Both the position numbers and the translations under genes were made by a program. 37,318 nt of DNA from an uncultured Clostridia bacterium (GTDB lineage: Bacteria > Bacillota > Clostridia > Christensenellales > Aristaeellaceae): the NCBI GenBank assembly GCA_946408995.1, contig CAMJUL010000038.1:1-37318 (forward strand), given 5' to 3'. Every line of letters begins with the position of its first letter. The first letter of the stretch is position 1. The notes under the pieces were generated by a model. The model saw only the letters and a program-made list of their open reading frames with translations, did not search any database and was not told the origin of the DNA. Positions 23,242-30,816 of the stretch are shown in pieces.

Positions 23242-25550
23242 CAGACCCTCCCCGCGTCCCTGGCGCCGTCCTGGGACAGCTCCACAGGATGGTTGTGATA
23301 ATAATTGATCAGGCAGCCGTCGGCGATGATCTGCTTTTCGTCCGGCGTCAGGTCTCCCAAGGAGACCTCAAAGGGGGTGACGGTCCCGTCCTTTTTGACC
23401 ACATAGGCGGTAAAGGCGGGCGGATTCTCCAATACGGCACGGCGAAGACCGGGCAGGAAAATCCAGTCTCCCAGGCCAAAGACGCTTTCATCCTTGACCA
23501 GAAGCGGGGCCATGCCCCAGTTGATGCAATTGGAACGGTAGCGCTTGGTGGCGTATTCCCTGGCCAGGTTGGCTGCGCCGCCCAGCACCCGCTGACAGCT
23601 GGCGGCCTGCTCCCGGGCGGAGCCGTCGCCGGGCTTGACGGCAAAAATGGCGCTGCCGATATCCGTATGCCCGGGGTCCACTTTCATGTGGGCGGAAAGC
23701 GCCCGGTAGATCTCCCGGACTTCTTCGGCCATTTCCTGCCCGGCGGCGCGGGCGCGCTCCATTTCGCGCACGGCCTTTGCCCGGTCCACGTAGCCGGGGT
23801 CCTTGCGGGAAAGGGCAAACTCGCTCAGCCGCTCGGGATTGGAGCGGTAGGCGGAGGTTTCGCCGGAGGGGATCAGCTCGTCCGTAGTGGTCACGGGGTC
23901 CGTGATGTAGCTGCAGACCTTTACCAGAAGGTCCTCCGTCAGTTCCGGCTGGGCGGGCCAATCCCGGATGTTGGGACCGAACTTGAGGGGGTGGTCCTTT
24001 TCCGGATGGCCGTAGCCAAAGTACACACGCTTATCATAAACCGCCTTTTCAAACGCGTAGGGATAGGTCCGATAGGGGATATCCAGGTCCGTGGCGGGGG
24101 TCAGGCGGCCGTGGTTGATGGCGGTGGCGGCGATGGAGCGCGCGTCCATCAGAGCTACGCCGCTGATCTGGCCCTCCCCGGGGCGGCTGCCTTCCCGGTT
24201 GGGGAAATTGCGGGTGGTGTGGCGGATGGAAAACTCGTTGTTCGCCGGGGTGTCGCCGGCGCCGAAGCAGGGGCCGCAGAAGCATTCCCGGACAATGGCG
24301 CCGGCCGCGGCGATGTCCGCCAGGGCGCCGTTGCGCAGGAGCTGCAGATAGGCGGGCATGCTGCCGGGATAAACGCTCATGGTGAAGGCGCCGTTGCCGG
24401 TGCTGTGTCCCCGCAGGATGTCGGCTACCGCGCACAGATTGTCGAAGGTGCCGCCGGCGCAGCCGGCCACCAGGCCCTGCTCCACCCAGACGGCGCCGTC
24501 GCGCACCTTGCTGACCAGGTCCAGCTTGGCCCCCACGATCTGCGCGTTGGCCTTTTCCTGGCATTCGTAAAGAATGTCCGCGGGGTTTTCCAGGAATTCC
24601 CGGATGGTAAGGGTGTTGCTTGGGTGCATGGGCAGGGCGATGCTGCTTTCGACCTTGGACAGGTCGAGCCGGACACACCCGTCGTAGTAGGCCACTTCCT
24701 TGGGCTGCAGGGCTTTATAGGCTTCCGGACGGCCGTGGCACGCAAAATACGCCTCGGTGGCCTCGTCGGTTTCCCATACGGAGGACCAGCAGGTGGTCTC
24801 GGTGGTCATCACATCGATGCCGTTTCGGTATTCCATGGGAAGCTTGCGGACGCCGGGCCCGACGAATTCCATCACCTTGTTTTTGACATAGCCGTTCTTG
24901 TACACCGCGCCGCAGATCTGCAATGCCACGTCATGGGGGCCGACACCAGGCCGGGGTTCCCCCTCCAGATAGACCAGCACCACGCCGGGACGGGCGATGT
25001 CATAGGTGCGGCCCACCAGCTGCTTGGCCAATTCGCCGCCGCCTTCGCCCACGGCCAGGGTCCCCAGGGCGCCGTAACGGGTGTGGCTGTCGCTGCCGAG
25101 GATCATTCTGCCGCAGCCGGACATCATTTCCCGGTTGAAGCTGTGGATGACGGCCATGTTGGCAGGCACGTAGATGCCGCCATACCGGTGGGCCGCGCTC
25201 AGGGCGAACATATGATCGTCCTCGTTGATGGTGCCGCCGACGGCGCACAGGCTGTTGTGGCAGTTGGTCAGCACATAGGGCATGGGGAATTCCTTCATGC
25301 CGGAGGCCCTGGCGGTCTGGATGATCCCGACGTAGGTGATGTCATGGCTGGTCAGGCTGTCAAAGCGCATGCGAAGACGGGTCATATCCCCGCTTTGATT
25401 GTGGGCTTTCAGGATGCCGTAGGCGATGGTCCCCTTCAGTGCGTCCTCCCGGGTGACGGGGCGGCCCGCCTTCCGTGAGGCCTCCAGGGGATCCGGGATC
25501 ACTTCCCGTCCATTGAGCAGAAATACGCCGGAATCATACAGCTTCAGCAT
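23241..25550 (-). CDS. Aconitase-family hydratase (YbhJ-like)
   Basis: A 769-residue aconitase superfamily protein, similar to the YbhJ-type hydratases. Visible sites are GSDSHTRYGALG (151-162 region), a cluster-ligand Cys in GCAGGTFDN, a second pair in CFCGPCFGAGDTPAN and the C-terminal swivel domain with GDGSAREQAA (active-site Ser/Arg) and SNCINWGMAPLL. These keep the [4Fe-4S] ligands and substrate-binding loop, so it is probably an active dehydratase/hydratase. Substrate is unknown; the family also includes homoaconitase and 3-isopropylmalate dehydratase, and the full-length fused form speaks against the latter. It is first in a two-gene operon with the histidine phosphatase. The ATG at 25550 is preceded by AAGGAGAACACC. 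Confidence 0.92.
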   Translation of the reverse strand: MLKLYDSGVFLLNGREVIPDPLEASRKAGRPVTREDALKGTIAYGILKAHNQSGDMTRLRMRFDSLTSHDITYVGIIQTARASGMKEFPMPYVLTNCHNSLCAVGGTINEDDHMFALSAAHRYGGIYVPANMAVIHSFNREMMSGCGRMILGSDSHTRYGALGTLAVGEGGGELAKQLVGRTYDIARPGVVLVYLEGEPRPGVGPHDVALQICGAVYKNGYVKNKVMEFVGPGVRKLPMEYRNGIDVMTTETTCWSSVWETDEATEAYFACHGRPEAYKALQPKEVAYYDGCVRLDLSKVESSIALPMHPSNTLTIREFLENPADILYECQEKANAQIVGAKLDLVSKVRDGAVWVEQGLVAGCAGGTFDNLCAVADILRGHSTGNGAFTMSVYPGSMPAYLQLLRNGALADIAAAGAIVRECFCGPCFGAGDTPANNEFSIRHTTRNFPNREGSRPGEGQISGVALMDARSIAATAINHGRLTPATDLDIPYRTYPYAFEKAVYDKRVYFGYGHPEKDHPLKFGPNIRDWPAQPELTEDLLVKVCSYITDPVTTTDELIPSGETSAYRSNPERLSEFALSRKDPGYVDRAKAVREMERARAAGQEMAEEVREIYRALSAHMKVDPGHTDIGSAIFAVKPGDGSAREQAASCQRVLGGAANLAREYATKRYRSNCINWGMAPLLVKDESVFGLGDWIFLPGLRRAVLENPPAFTAYVVKKDGTVTPFEVSLGDLTPDEKQIIADGCLINYYHNHPVELSQDGARDAGRV

Positions 25551-25690
25551 GGTGTTCTCCTTCCGCAGAAGGGAAAGGGCAGCCCCCTTCCCGTGGTTTC
25601 AAGCCAGGTTCCATTGAATTCTACAACAAAACCGGCGTTTTCGCCACTGTTTTGAACAAATTGAAGACAGTCCTTTTTACATCTTCCGGA

Positions 25691-25719
25691 TTGAAAAACC
25701 CCGCCGCAAGTACCATAAT
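25691..25719 (+). promoter_or_regulatory. Promoter TTGAAA-17-CATAAT
   Basis: A -35 hexamer at 25691-25696 and a -10 hexamer at 25714-25719 are separated by 17 bases. The site is 47 bases upstream of the small membrane protein at 25767. No Zur-like operator is visible over it. Confidence 0.6.
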
Positions 25720-25766
25720 AAAAGATTTGCGCTCTCTTTGGACGGCCGGAAAGGAGAAAGCGGACC

Positions 25767-25982
25767 GTGAAAAGATTTGGCCGCGTCCTGGCGGTGCTTG
25801 TGTGCGCCGTGGTGCTGCTGACGCTGTTTGTTTCCTCCGCGTGCTGCGCCCACAGGGCGGGGCACGGCTGCGCCGGGGAGGACTGCCGGCTGTGCCGCCT
25901 GGCGGTCCTGGCCGGGCAGAGCGCTTCCTTCGTTGCGCTCCTGCTTTCTGGACGTCTTTTTGCGTTTTGCACACGGGCATGA
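25767..25982 (+). CDS. Small Cys-rich membrane protein of zinc-cluster type, apparently frameshifted
   Basis: A 71-residue frame with a hydrophobic N-terminus (MKRFGRVLAVLVCAVVLLTLFVSSA) and the motif HGCAGEDCRLCR at 33-44. A second hydrophobic segment follows. From memory, small proteins with H-C-x-GEDC-x2-C motifs sit in clostridial zinc-uptake (Znu-type) clusters; this is established only as context, not function. They run to about 100 residues and end in TPV-x-K-x-KL-like tails. Here the frame stops at 25980, but the +1 frame continues to TPVGWKIRLNN at 26061, which looks like the missing C-terminus. A frameshift near 25955-25982 is therefore likely. A good promoter precedes it. Confidence 0.6.
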   Translation: MKRFGRVLAVLVCAVVLLTLFVSSACCAHRAGHGCAGEDCRLCRLAVLAGQSASFVALLLSGRLFAFCTRA

Positions 25983-26061
25983 CGGGCACGGGAGAGCAGG
26001 AGACCGCCTGTCCCGGGCGCGCTTTACCCCGGTGGGGTGGAAGATCCGCCTGAACAATTGA
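25983..26061 (+). pseudogene. Displaced 3' end of the small Cys-rich membrane protein
   Basis: The +1 frame here reads ...RARFTPVGWKIRLNN followed by TGA at 26059-26061. It resembles the conserved C-terminus of the family and is out of frame with the upstream 71-residue frame. Either a single-base indel has occurred or the sequence has an error. Confidence 0.45.
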
Positions 26062-26078
26062 CCGAACAGGGATAACAG

Positions 26079-26094
26079 GGTCCGTCGACGGACC
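26079..26094 (+). promoter_or_regulatory. Perfect 16-base palindrome GGTCCGTCGACGGACC
   Basis: The palindrome lies between the small membrane protein and the 29-residue frame. It is overlapped by a second palindrome (ACCGGT) and followed by a CCGCC/GGCGG pairing. It could act as an operator for a dimeric regulator or form a weak terminator-like hairpin without a T-run. Confidence 0.3.
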
Positions 26095-26193
26095 GGTCCG
26101 CCCAAACGGAGGCGGGCTGTGTTTGCGTACGAAGAAGGGCCCTTTTTGATGCGCTTTTTTCGGATGCGAACGCAGGAAAAAAGGAGACGAACC

Positions 26194-26283
26194 ATGAAAA
26201 GCTCTACCATTGTGGCAGCGGACATGGCCGCCTTCGGGATCTTTATGCTGATCGGAAAACTGCAGGGAGGGATGTCAAAATGA
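26194..26283 (+). CDS. Very small hydrophobic protein, possibly a leader
   Basis: A 29-residue frame (MKSSTIVAADMAAFGIFMLI then GKLQGGMSK) with a strong ribosome binding site (AAAAAAGGAGAC, 5 bases from the ATG). Its stop overlaps an ATG at 26280 (ATGA), which is in the wrong frame for the lipoprotein at 26294. It has one possible membrane segment. It may be a genuine small membrane protein, or a leader that couples translation into the lipoprotein gene. Confidence 0.4.
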   Translation: MKSSTIVAADMAAFGIFMLIGKLQGGMSK

Positions 26284-26293
26284 GAAAAAAGGA

Positions 26294-26734
26294 ATGCTCG
26301 TTCTCTTTATCTGCGCGGCGGTCCTGTTTTCCGCCTGCGCCGCTTCTACGGCGGACGACCGGGCGGCGAACGTGGCTGTGGACCTGTCCATACTCAGCGG
26401 GACCGTGGTTTATTCCCAAGTGTACAATATCCTGGTGGACCCGGACAGCTGCATCGGGAAAATCATCCGGATGGCGGGTTTTTACAGCGCGTACCACGAT
26501 ACGCAGCGGGACGTGGTCTACCATTCCTGCGTGATCCCGGACGCGACGGCATGCTGTGCCCAGGGTTTTGAGTTTGTCTGGGCCGGGGAGCACCTCTGGC
26601 CGGAGGATTACCCGGAGGAGGGGGCGGACATCCTGGTGACGGGCCGTCTGGAATCCTACCTGGAGGACGGGTCTCTGTTCCTGCGTCTGGCGGACTCGGA
26701 TATGATCCTGACGGATGGCGACGCGGCGGAATAA
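26294..26734 (+). CDS. Zinc-cluster-type lipoprotein with OB-fold-like domain, start displaced by a frameshift
   Basis: A 146-residue frame: hydrophobic N-terminus MLVLFICAAVLFSACAAS with a lipobox-like FSAC, then a domain containing MVYSQVYNILVDPDSCIGKI-like and VIPDATACCAQGFEFVWAG segments, with a C-terminal DILVTGRLESYLEDGSLFLRL. From memory, proteins with the DATACCxQG motif occur beside zinc ABC transporters in Clostridia. The ATG at 26294 has no proper ribosome binding site, and the signal peptide lacks its positive residues. One extra A in the A6 tract at 26285-26290 would join it to the ATG at 26280 and give MRKKG-MLVLF, a normal start. So there is either a frameshift or slippage. Confidence 0.7.
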   Translation: MLVLFICAAVLFSACAASTADDRAANVAVDLSILSGTVVYSQVYNILVDPDSCIGKIIRMAGFYSAYHDTQRDVVYHSCVIPDATACCAQGFEFVWAGEHLWPEDYPEEGADILVTGRLESYLEDGSLFLRLADSDMILTDGDAAE

Positions 26735-26755
26735 ACGATGGAAAAAGGCCGCGCA

Positions 26756-26784
26756 TTGACAGCGAGGCCCGGACCGTATAGAAT
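26756..26784 (+). promoter_or_regulatory. Strong promoter TTGACA-17-TAGAAT
   Basis: A perfect consensus -35 (TTGACA, 26756-26761) and -10 TAGAAT (26779-26784) are separated by 17 bases. They are 57 bases upstream of the phosphotransferase start. The site begins just after the lipoprotein stop at 26734. Confidence 0.8.
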
Positions 26785-26840
26785 ACCTCCCGTATACAGG
26801 ACGGACGCCCGGGGGCGGGCGGGGTTACGGGAGGCTGTTT

Positions 26841-27887
26841 ATGCGGGACATCATTGATCGTTTCGCCCTGGAGGGGCTGCCCATCAGCTGTGAGAGATAT
26901 GGCTCCGGGCACATCAACGAAACCTATCTGCTGGTGACGAACCGGCCGCATCTGTACATCCTCCAGAAGGTGAACCGCCGGGTCTTTCCGGACGCGGAGG
27001 GGCTGATGCGCAACATCCTCCTGGTCACGGAGCACCTAAGACGCAAGGACCCGGACCCCAGGCACAGCCTTTCCCTGGTGCCGACCCGAGAGGGGGGAAA
27101 GTACCTGAAAACGGAGGACGGGGACCTGTGGCGGCTGTATGAGTTCGTGACCGGGAGCCTTTGCCTGGACCGGGCGGAGACGCCGGCGGACCTTGGGCAA
27201 AGCGGCGCGGCCTTCGGCCGCTTCCAGCAATGCATGGCGGACTTTCCGTCCCGGGAGCTGTGCGAGGTCCTTCCGGGCTTCCACGATACCCCGGCACGGT
27301 ACCGGGCCTTCCGGGAAGCCCTGCGGGCGGATCCCCTGGGCCGGGCCGCCGGGGCCGAAAGGGAGATCGATTTTTATCTGGAACGGGAAAAGGATGCGGG
27401 GTTCCTTAAGGACCTTCTTGACGGAGGCCGGCTTCCTCTGCGGGTGACCCACAACGACACCAAACTGAACAACGTGCTGCTGGATGACGCCACCCGGAAG
27501 CCGCTGTGCGTGATCGACCTGGATACGGTGATGCCGGGGCTGGCCGCGTCAGATTTCGGGGACGCCGTCCGCTTTGGCGCCTCCACCGCCGCCGAGGACG
27601 AGCGGGACCTGGAGAAGGTGCACTTTTCAAGGGTACTGTACGAGTCCTTCCGGGAAGGATTCCTTTATGGCTGCGGGGACAGCCTGACCCCGATAGAGCT
27701 TGAAACCCTGCCGGACGGCGCCCGGCTGATGACCCTGGAGTGCGGCGTCCGGTTCCTGACCGATCATCTGCTGGGAGACGTCTACTTCCAAACCACCCGC
27801 CCGGGGCAGAACCTGGATCGGGCCAGGACGCAGATGAAGCTGACCGTGGAAATGGAACAGGCGTTCCGCCGCCGGGAAGGCTGTTGA
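26841..27887 (+). CDS. Phosphotransferase-family kinase, N-acetylhexosamine 1-kinase-like
   Basis: A 348-residue kinase of the APH/choline-kinase fold, closest in motif pattern to NahK-type N-acetylhexosamine 1-kinases. The N-terminal glycine loop is YGSGHINETYLL, followed by ILQKVNRRVF with the lysine that contacts ATP. The catalytic loop is VTHNDTKLNNVLLD (Asp as base) and the metal-binding segment is VIDLDTVMPG. It would phosphorylate a sugar or amino-sugar at C1 in the cytoplasm. No phosphorylase or epimerase of a Leloir-type pathway is adjacent, so the substrate is unproven. The ATG has GGGAGG 8 bases upstream, and a strong promoter precedes it. The terminator at 27903 works in the opposite direction. 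Confidence 0.85.
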   Translation: MRDIIDRFALEGLPISCERYGSGHINETYLLVTNRPHLYILQKVNRRVFPDAEGLMRNILLVTEHLRRKDPDPRHSLSLVPTREGGKYLKTEDGDLWRLYEFVTGSLCLDRAETPADLGQSGAAFGRFQQCMADFPSRELCEVLPGFHDTPARYRAFREALRADPLGRAAGAEREIDFYLEREKDAGFLKDLLDGGRLPLRVTHNDTKLNNVLLDDATRKPLCVIDLDTVMPGLAASDFGDAVRFGASTAAEDERDLEKVHFSRVLYESFREGFLYGCGDSLTPIELETLPDGARLMTLECGVRFLTDHLLGDVYFQTTRPGQNLDRARTQMKLTVEMEQAFRRREGC

Positions 27888-27902
27888 AACGCAAAGACGC
27901 AT

Positions 27903-27946
27903 AAAAAAAAACAGGCGGACTGCCGTGCCGGGCAGTCCGCCCTGTT
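27903..27946 (-). terminator. Rho-independent terminator of the S41-like gene
   Basis: AACAGGCGGACTGCC (27910-27924) pairs with GGCAGTCCGCCCTGTT (27931-27946, one bulged C). On the minus strand the stem is followed by a T-run of nine (A-run on the plus strand at 27903-27911). It ends the S41-like gene and faces the kinase gene. Confidence 0.85.
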
Positions 27947-27956
27947 CATTTGGCTG

Positions 27957-29747
27957 TTAAGGCATGCGGTTGATCAGGTCTGCCAGCATGGTGCGGTCAT
28001 AATAACTGGAAAGGCGGGTCAGATGAACGTCGGGATCCACGCCCCGGTCCACGTCATAGAAGGAACCGTTTTTGACGAAAGAGAGACGGCTGTTTCCGGA
28101 GATCTGGAAGGAGGTTCCCCAGACCGTGGTCAGGGGCAATACTACGCAGCTTCCGCCGCCGGAGGTGTCGCCCAGCAGGGTCACCAGGCCGCTGGTCTTA
28201 AAGACCCAGGGGACCAGGTTGCCGCAGGAGAAGGAAAAGGGCGAGATCAGGCAGTACAGGTTATGGTCGCCCGCCAGGCAGTCTTTTTCGTCAAAGAGAC
28301 GGTCCAGATTGGTATCCACGCTGTACATGGCGGTGCCCTGAGCGCCGGTAAAGGTGTTCACGTTGGTGATGGTGGCGGTGCCAAGGAACCATCCGATCAC
28401 GAAAACGGCCGCGTCCGCGTCGCCGCCCCCGTTGAGGCTCAGGTCCAGCACCACGTTTTCAATGGGGCTGTTTTCCCGGGTGATCTGATGATGGGCGTAC
28501 AGGGCCAGGGAGACCGTATCCGTGATGCAGGCTGAATCGTCCAGGTTCAATTCGTAATACGCGGAGGGATCAAGATCGATGGCAAAGTGGTCAAAGGTGA
28601 CAAAGGCGGTGTTCCCGATCTCCTGGTAGGCGAAGTACCCTTCCGGAAAGGCTTTTTCCCGCGCCGCTCTGAAACGGCGGGCGGTCAGGCTGTCCGAGAC
28701 GCTGGAGATGCCATAGCCGTCTTTGGAAGGCAATTCTGTCTCCAGGCCGGTCTGCCAGGAATTGAATTTGTAGTCGCTGTGGAGGTCGTCCAGATGGTAA
28801 TTGATGAAGTCCTTCAGGGCGGCGTCCGCCACGGCGGGGTCCTTATCCAGCAAACGGGAATAATAATCCGTCTGGATCAGCAGCGTTGCGAAGTTGCTGA
28901 CGTTGTGGGCGTCCTTGAGGCCATAGAAATAATCCAGTTCCATGCACAACTCGTCCAGCCCGAAATAAGTCAGCTCCTCGCTGCGGGGGACCCTTTCGGC
29001 AGCGTAATACGCTTTACTCAGGTCCGTGGCTGCCATCACGGTGCCTCCGGTCGTTTCGTCCTCCTGCAGGGTGGTCATCATTCTTTGAGAGCCTACATAA
29101 ATGCCGGAGCTGTTGAAGTAGACGCAGGTGTTATGGGGAATGCACCAATAAAGGGAAAACAGCGTGTGCAGGGGAAGCAGGTACTTGCCATCCTGGGCAA
29201 TCATGGGAATATCGTACATCCCAAGGTCGATGAAGCGGCCTTCGCCGGGCCTGTCCATGCCGGGATCGCTCAGACGCTGAAAAAGCTCCGGCTGGCCGCT
29301 TTCCTTGTTTTCTCCGCTGGAATAAAGGATGTCGATCAGGGAGCGGCCGGCCGTAGCGGTGAAGGCATCATAATTGCTGAAAAAGATGTTTTTTGAGGCA
29401 AAATCAAGAAAAGAAACAGAACCGTTCAGGTCATAGGTGACTTCGAAAAACCCCAGATCCTGATTGTAACCGCCGGAATACCGGCTGCTGTTGCCGTTCA
29501 GGTCTTGAAGATCGTTAAGCAGGGAGAAGAAATCGGTCAGATCCATATAAGGCAGGTCGCCGACACCATCCGCGAAGTAAACCGGGATATCCTCCAGGGG
29601 CAATTCTCCCCCTAAAGAGAGGGGATACTGCCGCATTTCAAGGGTATGGACGGCGGGAGAAGACTGTTCCGCCGCCGCCTCCCCCAGGACGGGACAGGGA
29701 ACGGGCAAAAGCGCCAGGGACAAGGCGAGACTGAGTATTTTCTTCAT
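27957..29747 (-). CDS. Secreted S41-family peptidase-like protein
   Basis: A 596-residue exported protein. Residues 1-22 form a signal peptide (MKKILSLALSLALLPVPCPVLG). The N-terminal half is unassigned, with Tyr-rich segments. The second half resembles an S41/tricorn-like peptidase: DDLHSDYKF offers a catalytic-type His, LDLSLNGGGDADAA is the typical VIDLRxNxGG strand, and SFSCGNLVPWVF a nucleophile-like Ser, followed by GDTSGGGSC. No canonical catalytic Lys is seen, which suits the His/Ser group (CPAF/tricorn) better than the Ser/Lys tail-specific proteases. The ATG at 29747 follows AAGGAAGGA. It is separated by a terminator from the upstream secreted protein, so it probably has its own promoter. 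Confidence 0.75.
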   Translation of the reverse strand: MKKILSLALSLALLPVPCPVLGEAAAEQSSPAVHTLEMRQYPLSLGGELPLEDIPVYFADGVGDLPYMDLTDFFSLLNDLQDLNGNSSRYSGGYNQDLGFFEVTYDLNGSVSFLDFASKNIFFSNYDAFTATAGRSLIDILYSSGENKESGQPELFQRLSDPGMDRPGEGRFIDLGMYDIPMIAQDGKYLLPLHTLFSLYWCIPHNTCVYFNSSGIYVGSQRMMTTLQEDETTGGTVMAATDLSKAYYAAERVPRSEELTYFGLDELCMELDYFYGLKDAHNVSNFATLLIQTDYYSRLLDKDPAVADAALKDFINYHLDDLHSDYKFNSWQTGLETELPSKDGYGISSVSDSLTARRFRAAREKAFPEGYFAYQEIGNTAFVTFDHFAIDLDPSAYYELNLDDSACITDTVSLALYAHHQITRENSPIENVVLDLSLNGGGDADAAVFVIGWFLGTATITNVNTFTGAQGTAMYSVDTNLDRLFDEKDCLAGDHNLYCLISPFSFSCGNLVPWVFKTSGLVTLLGDTSGGGSCVVLPLTTVWGTSFQISGNSRLSFVKNGSFYDVDRGVDPDVHLTRLSSYYDRTMLADLINRMP

Positions 29748-29779
29748 CGAATCCTTCCTTTCCAGTGCCGTTTCAAGGC

Positions 29780-29807
29780 AAAAACGCCCGGCGCTGGACG
29801 CCGGACG
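29780..29807 (-). terminator. Rho-independent terminator between two secreted-protein genes
   Basis: On the minus strand CGTCCGGCG (29807-29799), a 5-base loop and CGCCGGGCG (29793-29785) form a stem with one G-T pair, followed by TTTTT (29784-29780). It ends the transcript of the gene at 29820-30542. Confidence 0.8.
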
Positions 29808-29819
29808 CAAGGGACAGGC

Positions 29820-30542
29820 TTATTCCCCCTTGGTGAAGTACAGGGTCATGTATTGCTCCTGGCTGGCGGGGATCTCGGTGATCATGCGTCCGTCCTCGGT
29901 CAAGGACAGGGTGAGGGTCTGGGTGTCGGTGATCTTGACCTGGACGGCTCCGTCGGCGAAGGTCACAGCGCTTTCAATGGTGTTCCCGCCCATGTGCAGC
30001 GTGGCCTTTTCCGCGGTGACCTCGAACACAAAGCCGGAGATGCCGCTTTCAGCCAGCTTTTCCAGGGGCAGGTCAATGCCCAGGAACCGGCCGCCGGAGA
30101 GGGTCCACGTGCCGGCGAAGGCGTCGGCGCTTTCCGCCTGGATGGCCGCGGGGGCATTGGCGCCTCCCTGAAGGGCGGCGGTCTCCTCCAGGGTACGGGT
30201 GAAGGTCAGGGTGCCTTCCGGACGGGTGAGGACGAGCTTGCCGTCGGTGAGGACAGCTTCGGTCTTGCTGGTCTCCCCTTCAAAGAGGATCTTGCCGTCC
30301 GCTTCGGTCCAGGTGGCCTTTTCCTCCATGGTCTTGCCGTTTTGGACAGCGGTGTTGACGCAAGTGCCGTCCTCGTTCAGTACCATCGTGATCTCCAGGC
30401 CGGCCAGGGACGCCCCGACTTCCACACCGTTGGAGGAGATGGTGGCCAGGTACCAGGTGCCGGCGGCGGTGTCTTCCGCCAGGACAGGCAGGGCAGTGAA
30501 GACGAGGCAAAGGGCGGCCAGCAGCGCAATCATCTTTCTCAT
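29820..30542 (-). CDS. Secreted protein with two lipocalin-like/copper-resistance-type beta domains
   Basis: A 240-residue exported protein with a signal peptide (MRKMIALLAALCLVFTALPVLA). Two similar beta-rich halves follow. The first starts AAGTWYLATISSNGVEVG and the second starts AGTWTLSGGRFLGIDL. Each resembles the repeated G-x-W beta-barrel domains found in secreted lipocalin-like proteins of Clostridia. No catalytic motif is visible; ligand binding or a structural surface role is possible, but I do not know it. The ATG at 30542 has GGAGG about 10 bases upstream. A very good promoter lies on the same strand at 30618-30590. It faces away from the AraC gene. Confidence 0.75.
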   Translation of the reverse strand: MRKMIALLAALCLVFTALPVLAEDTAAGTWYLATISSNGVEVGASLAGLEITMVLNEDGTCVNTAVQNGKTMEEKATWTEADGKILFEGETSKTEAVLTDGKLVLTRPEGTLTFTRTLEETAALQGGANAPAAIQAESADAFAGTWTLSGGRFLGIDLPLEKLAESGISGFVFEVTAEKATLHMGGNTIESAVTFADGAVQVKITDTQTLTLSLTEDGRMITEIPASQEQYMTLYFTKGE

Positions 30543-30589
30543 AAGATCGACAACCTCCAGTAGAACCATATTTGCTTCTCAACGACCAT

Positions 30590-30618
30590 ATTATACCAAT
30601 CACACGGGTGTTTGTCCA
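30590..30618 (-). promoter_or_regulatory. Promoter TGGACA-17-TATAAT
   Basis: On the minus strand the -35 TGGACA is at 30618-30613 and a perfect -10 TATAAT at 30595-30590, with 17 bases between. It is 48 bases upstream of the secreted protein start at 30542. Confidence 0.75.
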
Positions 30619-30816
30619 GTGCCGGGGAAGATTGTTCCATCCAATCCCCATGGACAGGACCCGGAACAGGCAGGGCGGAAATTGCGCTTGCGGCGGGCGG
30701 TTGTTGCCCTGGCCCTGTCTTGGGAAGGATTCGGACGGCCATGCGTCGAATAAAGGCGACAGGGAAACGGCGCGGGATCGCAGGAAACGCGCCTGAATAC
30801 AGAGGAGGGCCGCGAG

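Noticed and set aside
23289-25478. A 729-codon open frame on the plus strand opposite the aconitase gene
   Set aside because: It is a Gly/Ala/Val-rich shadow of the aconitase codons without ribosome binding site or homology.
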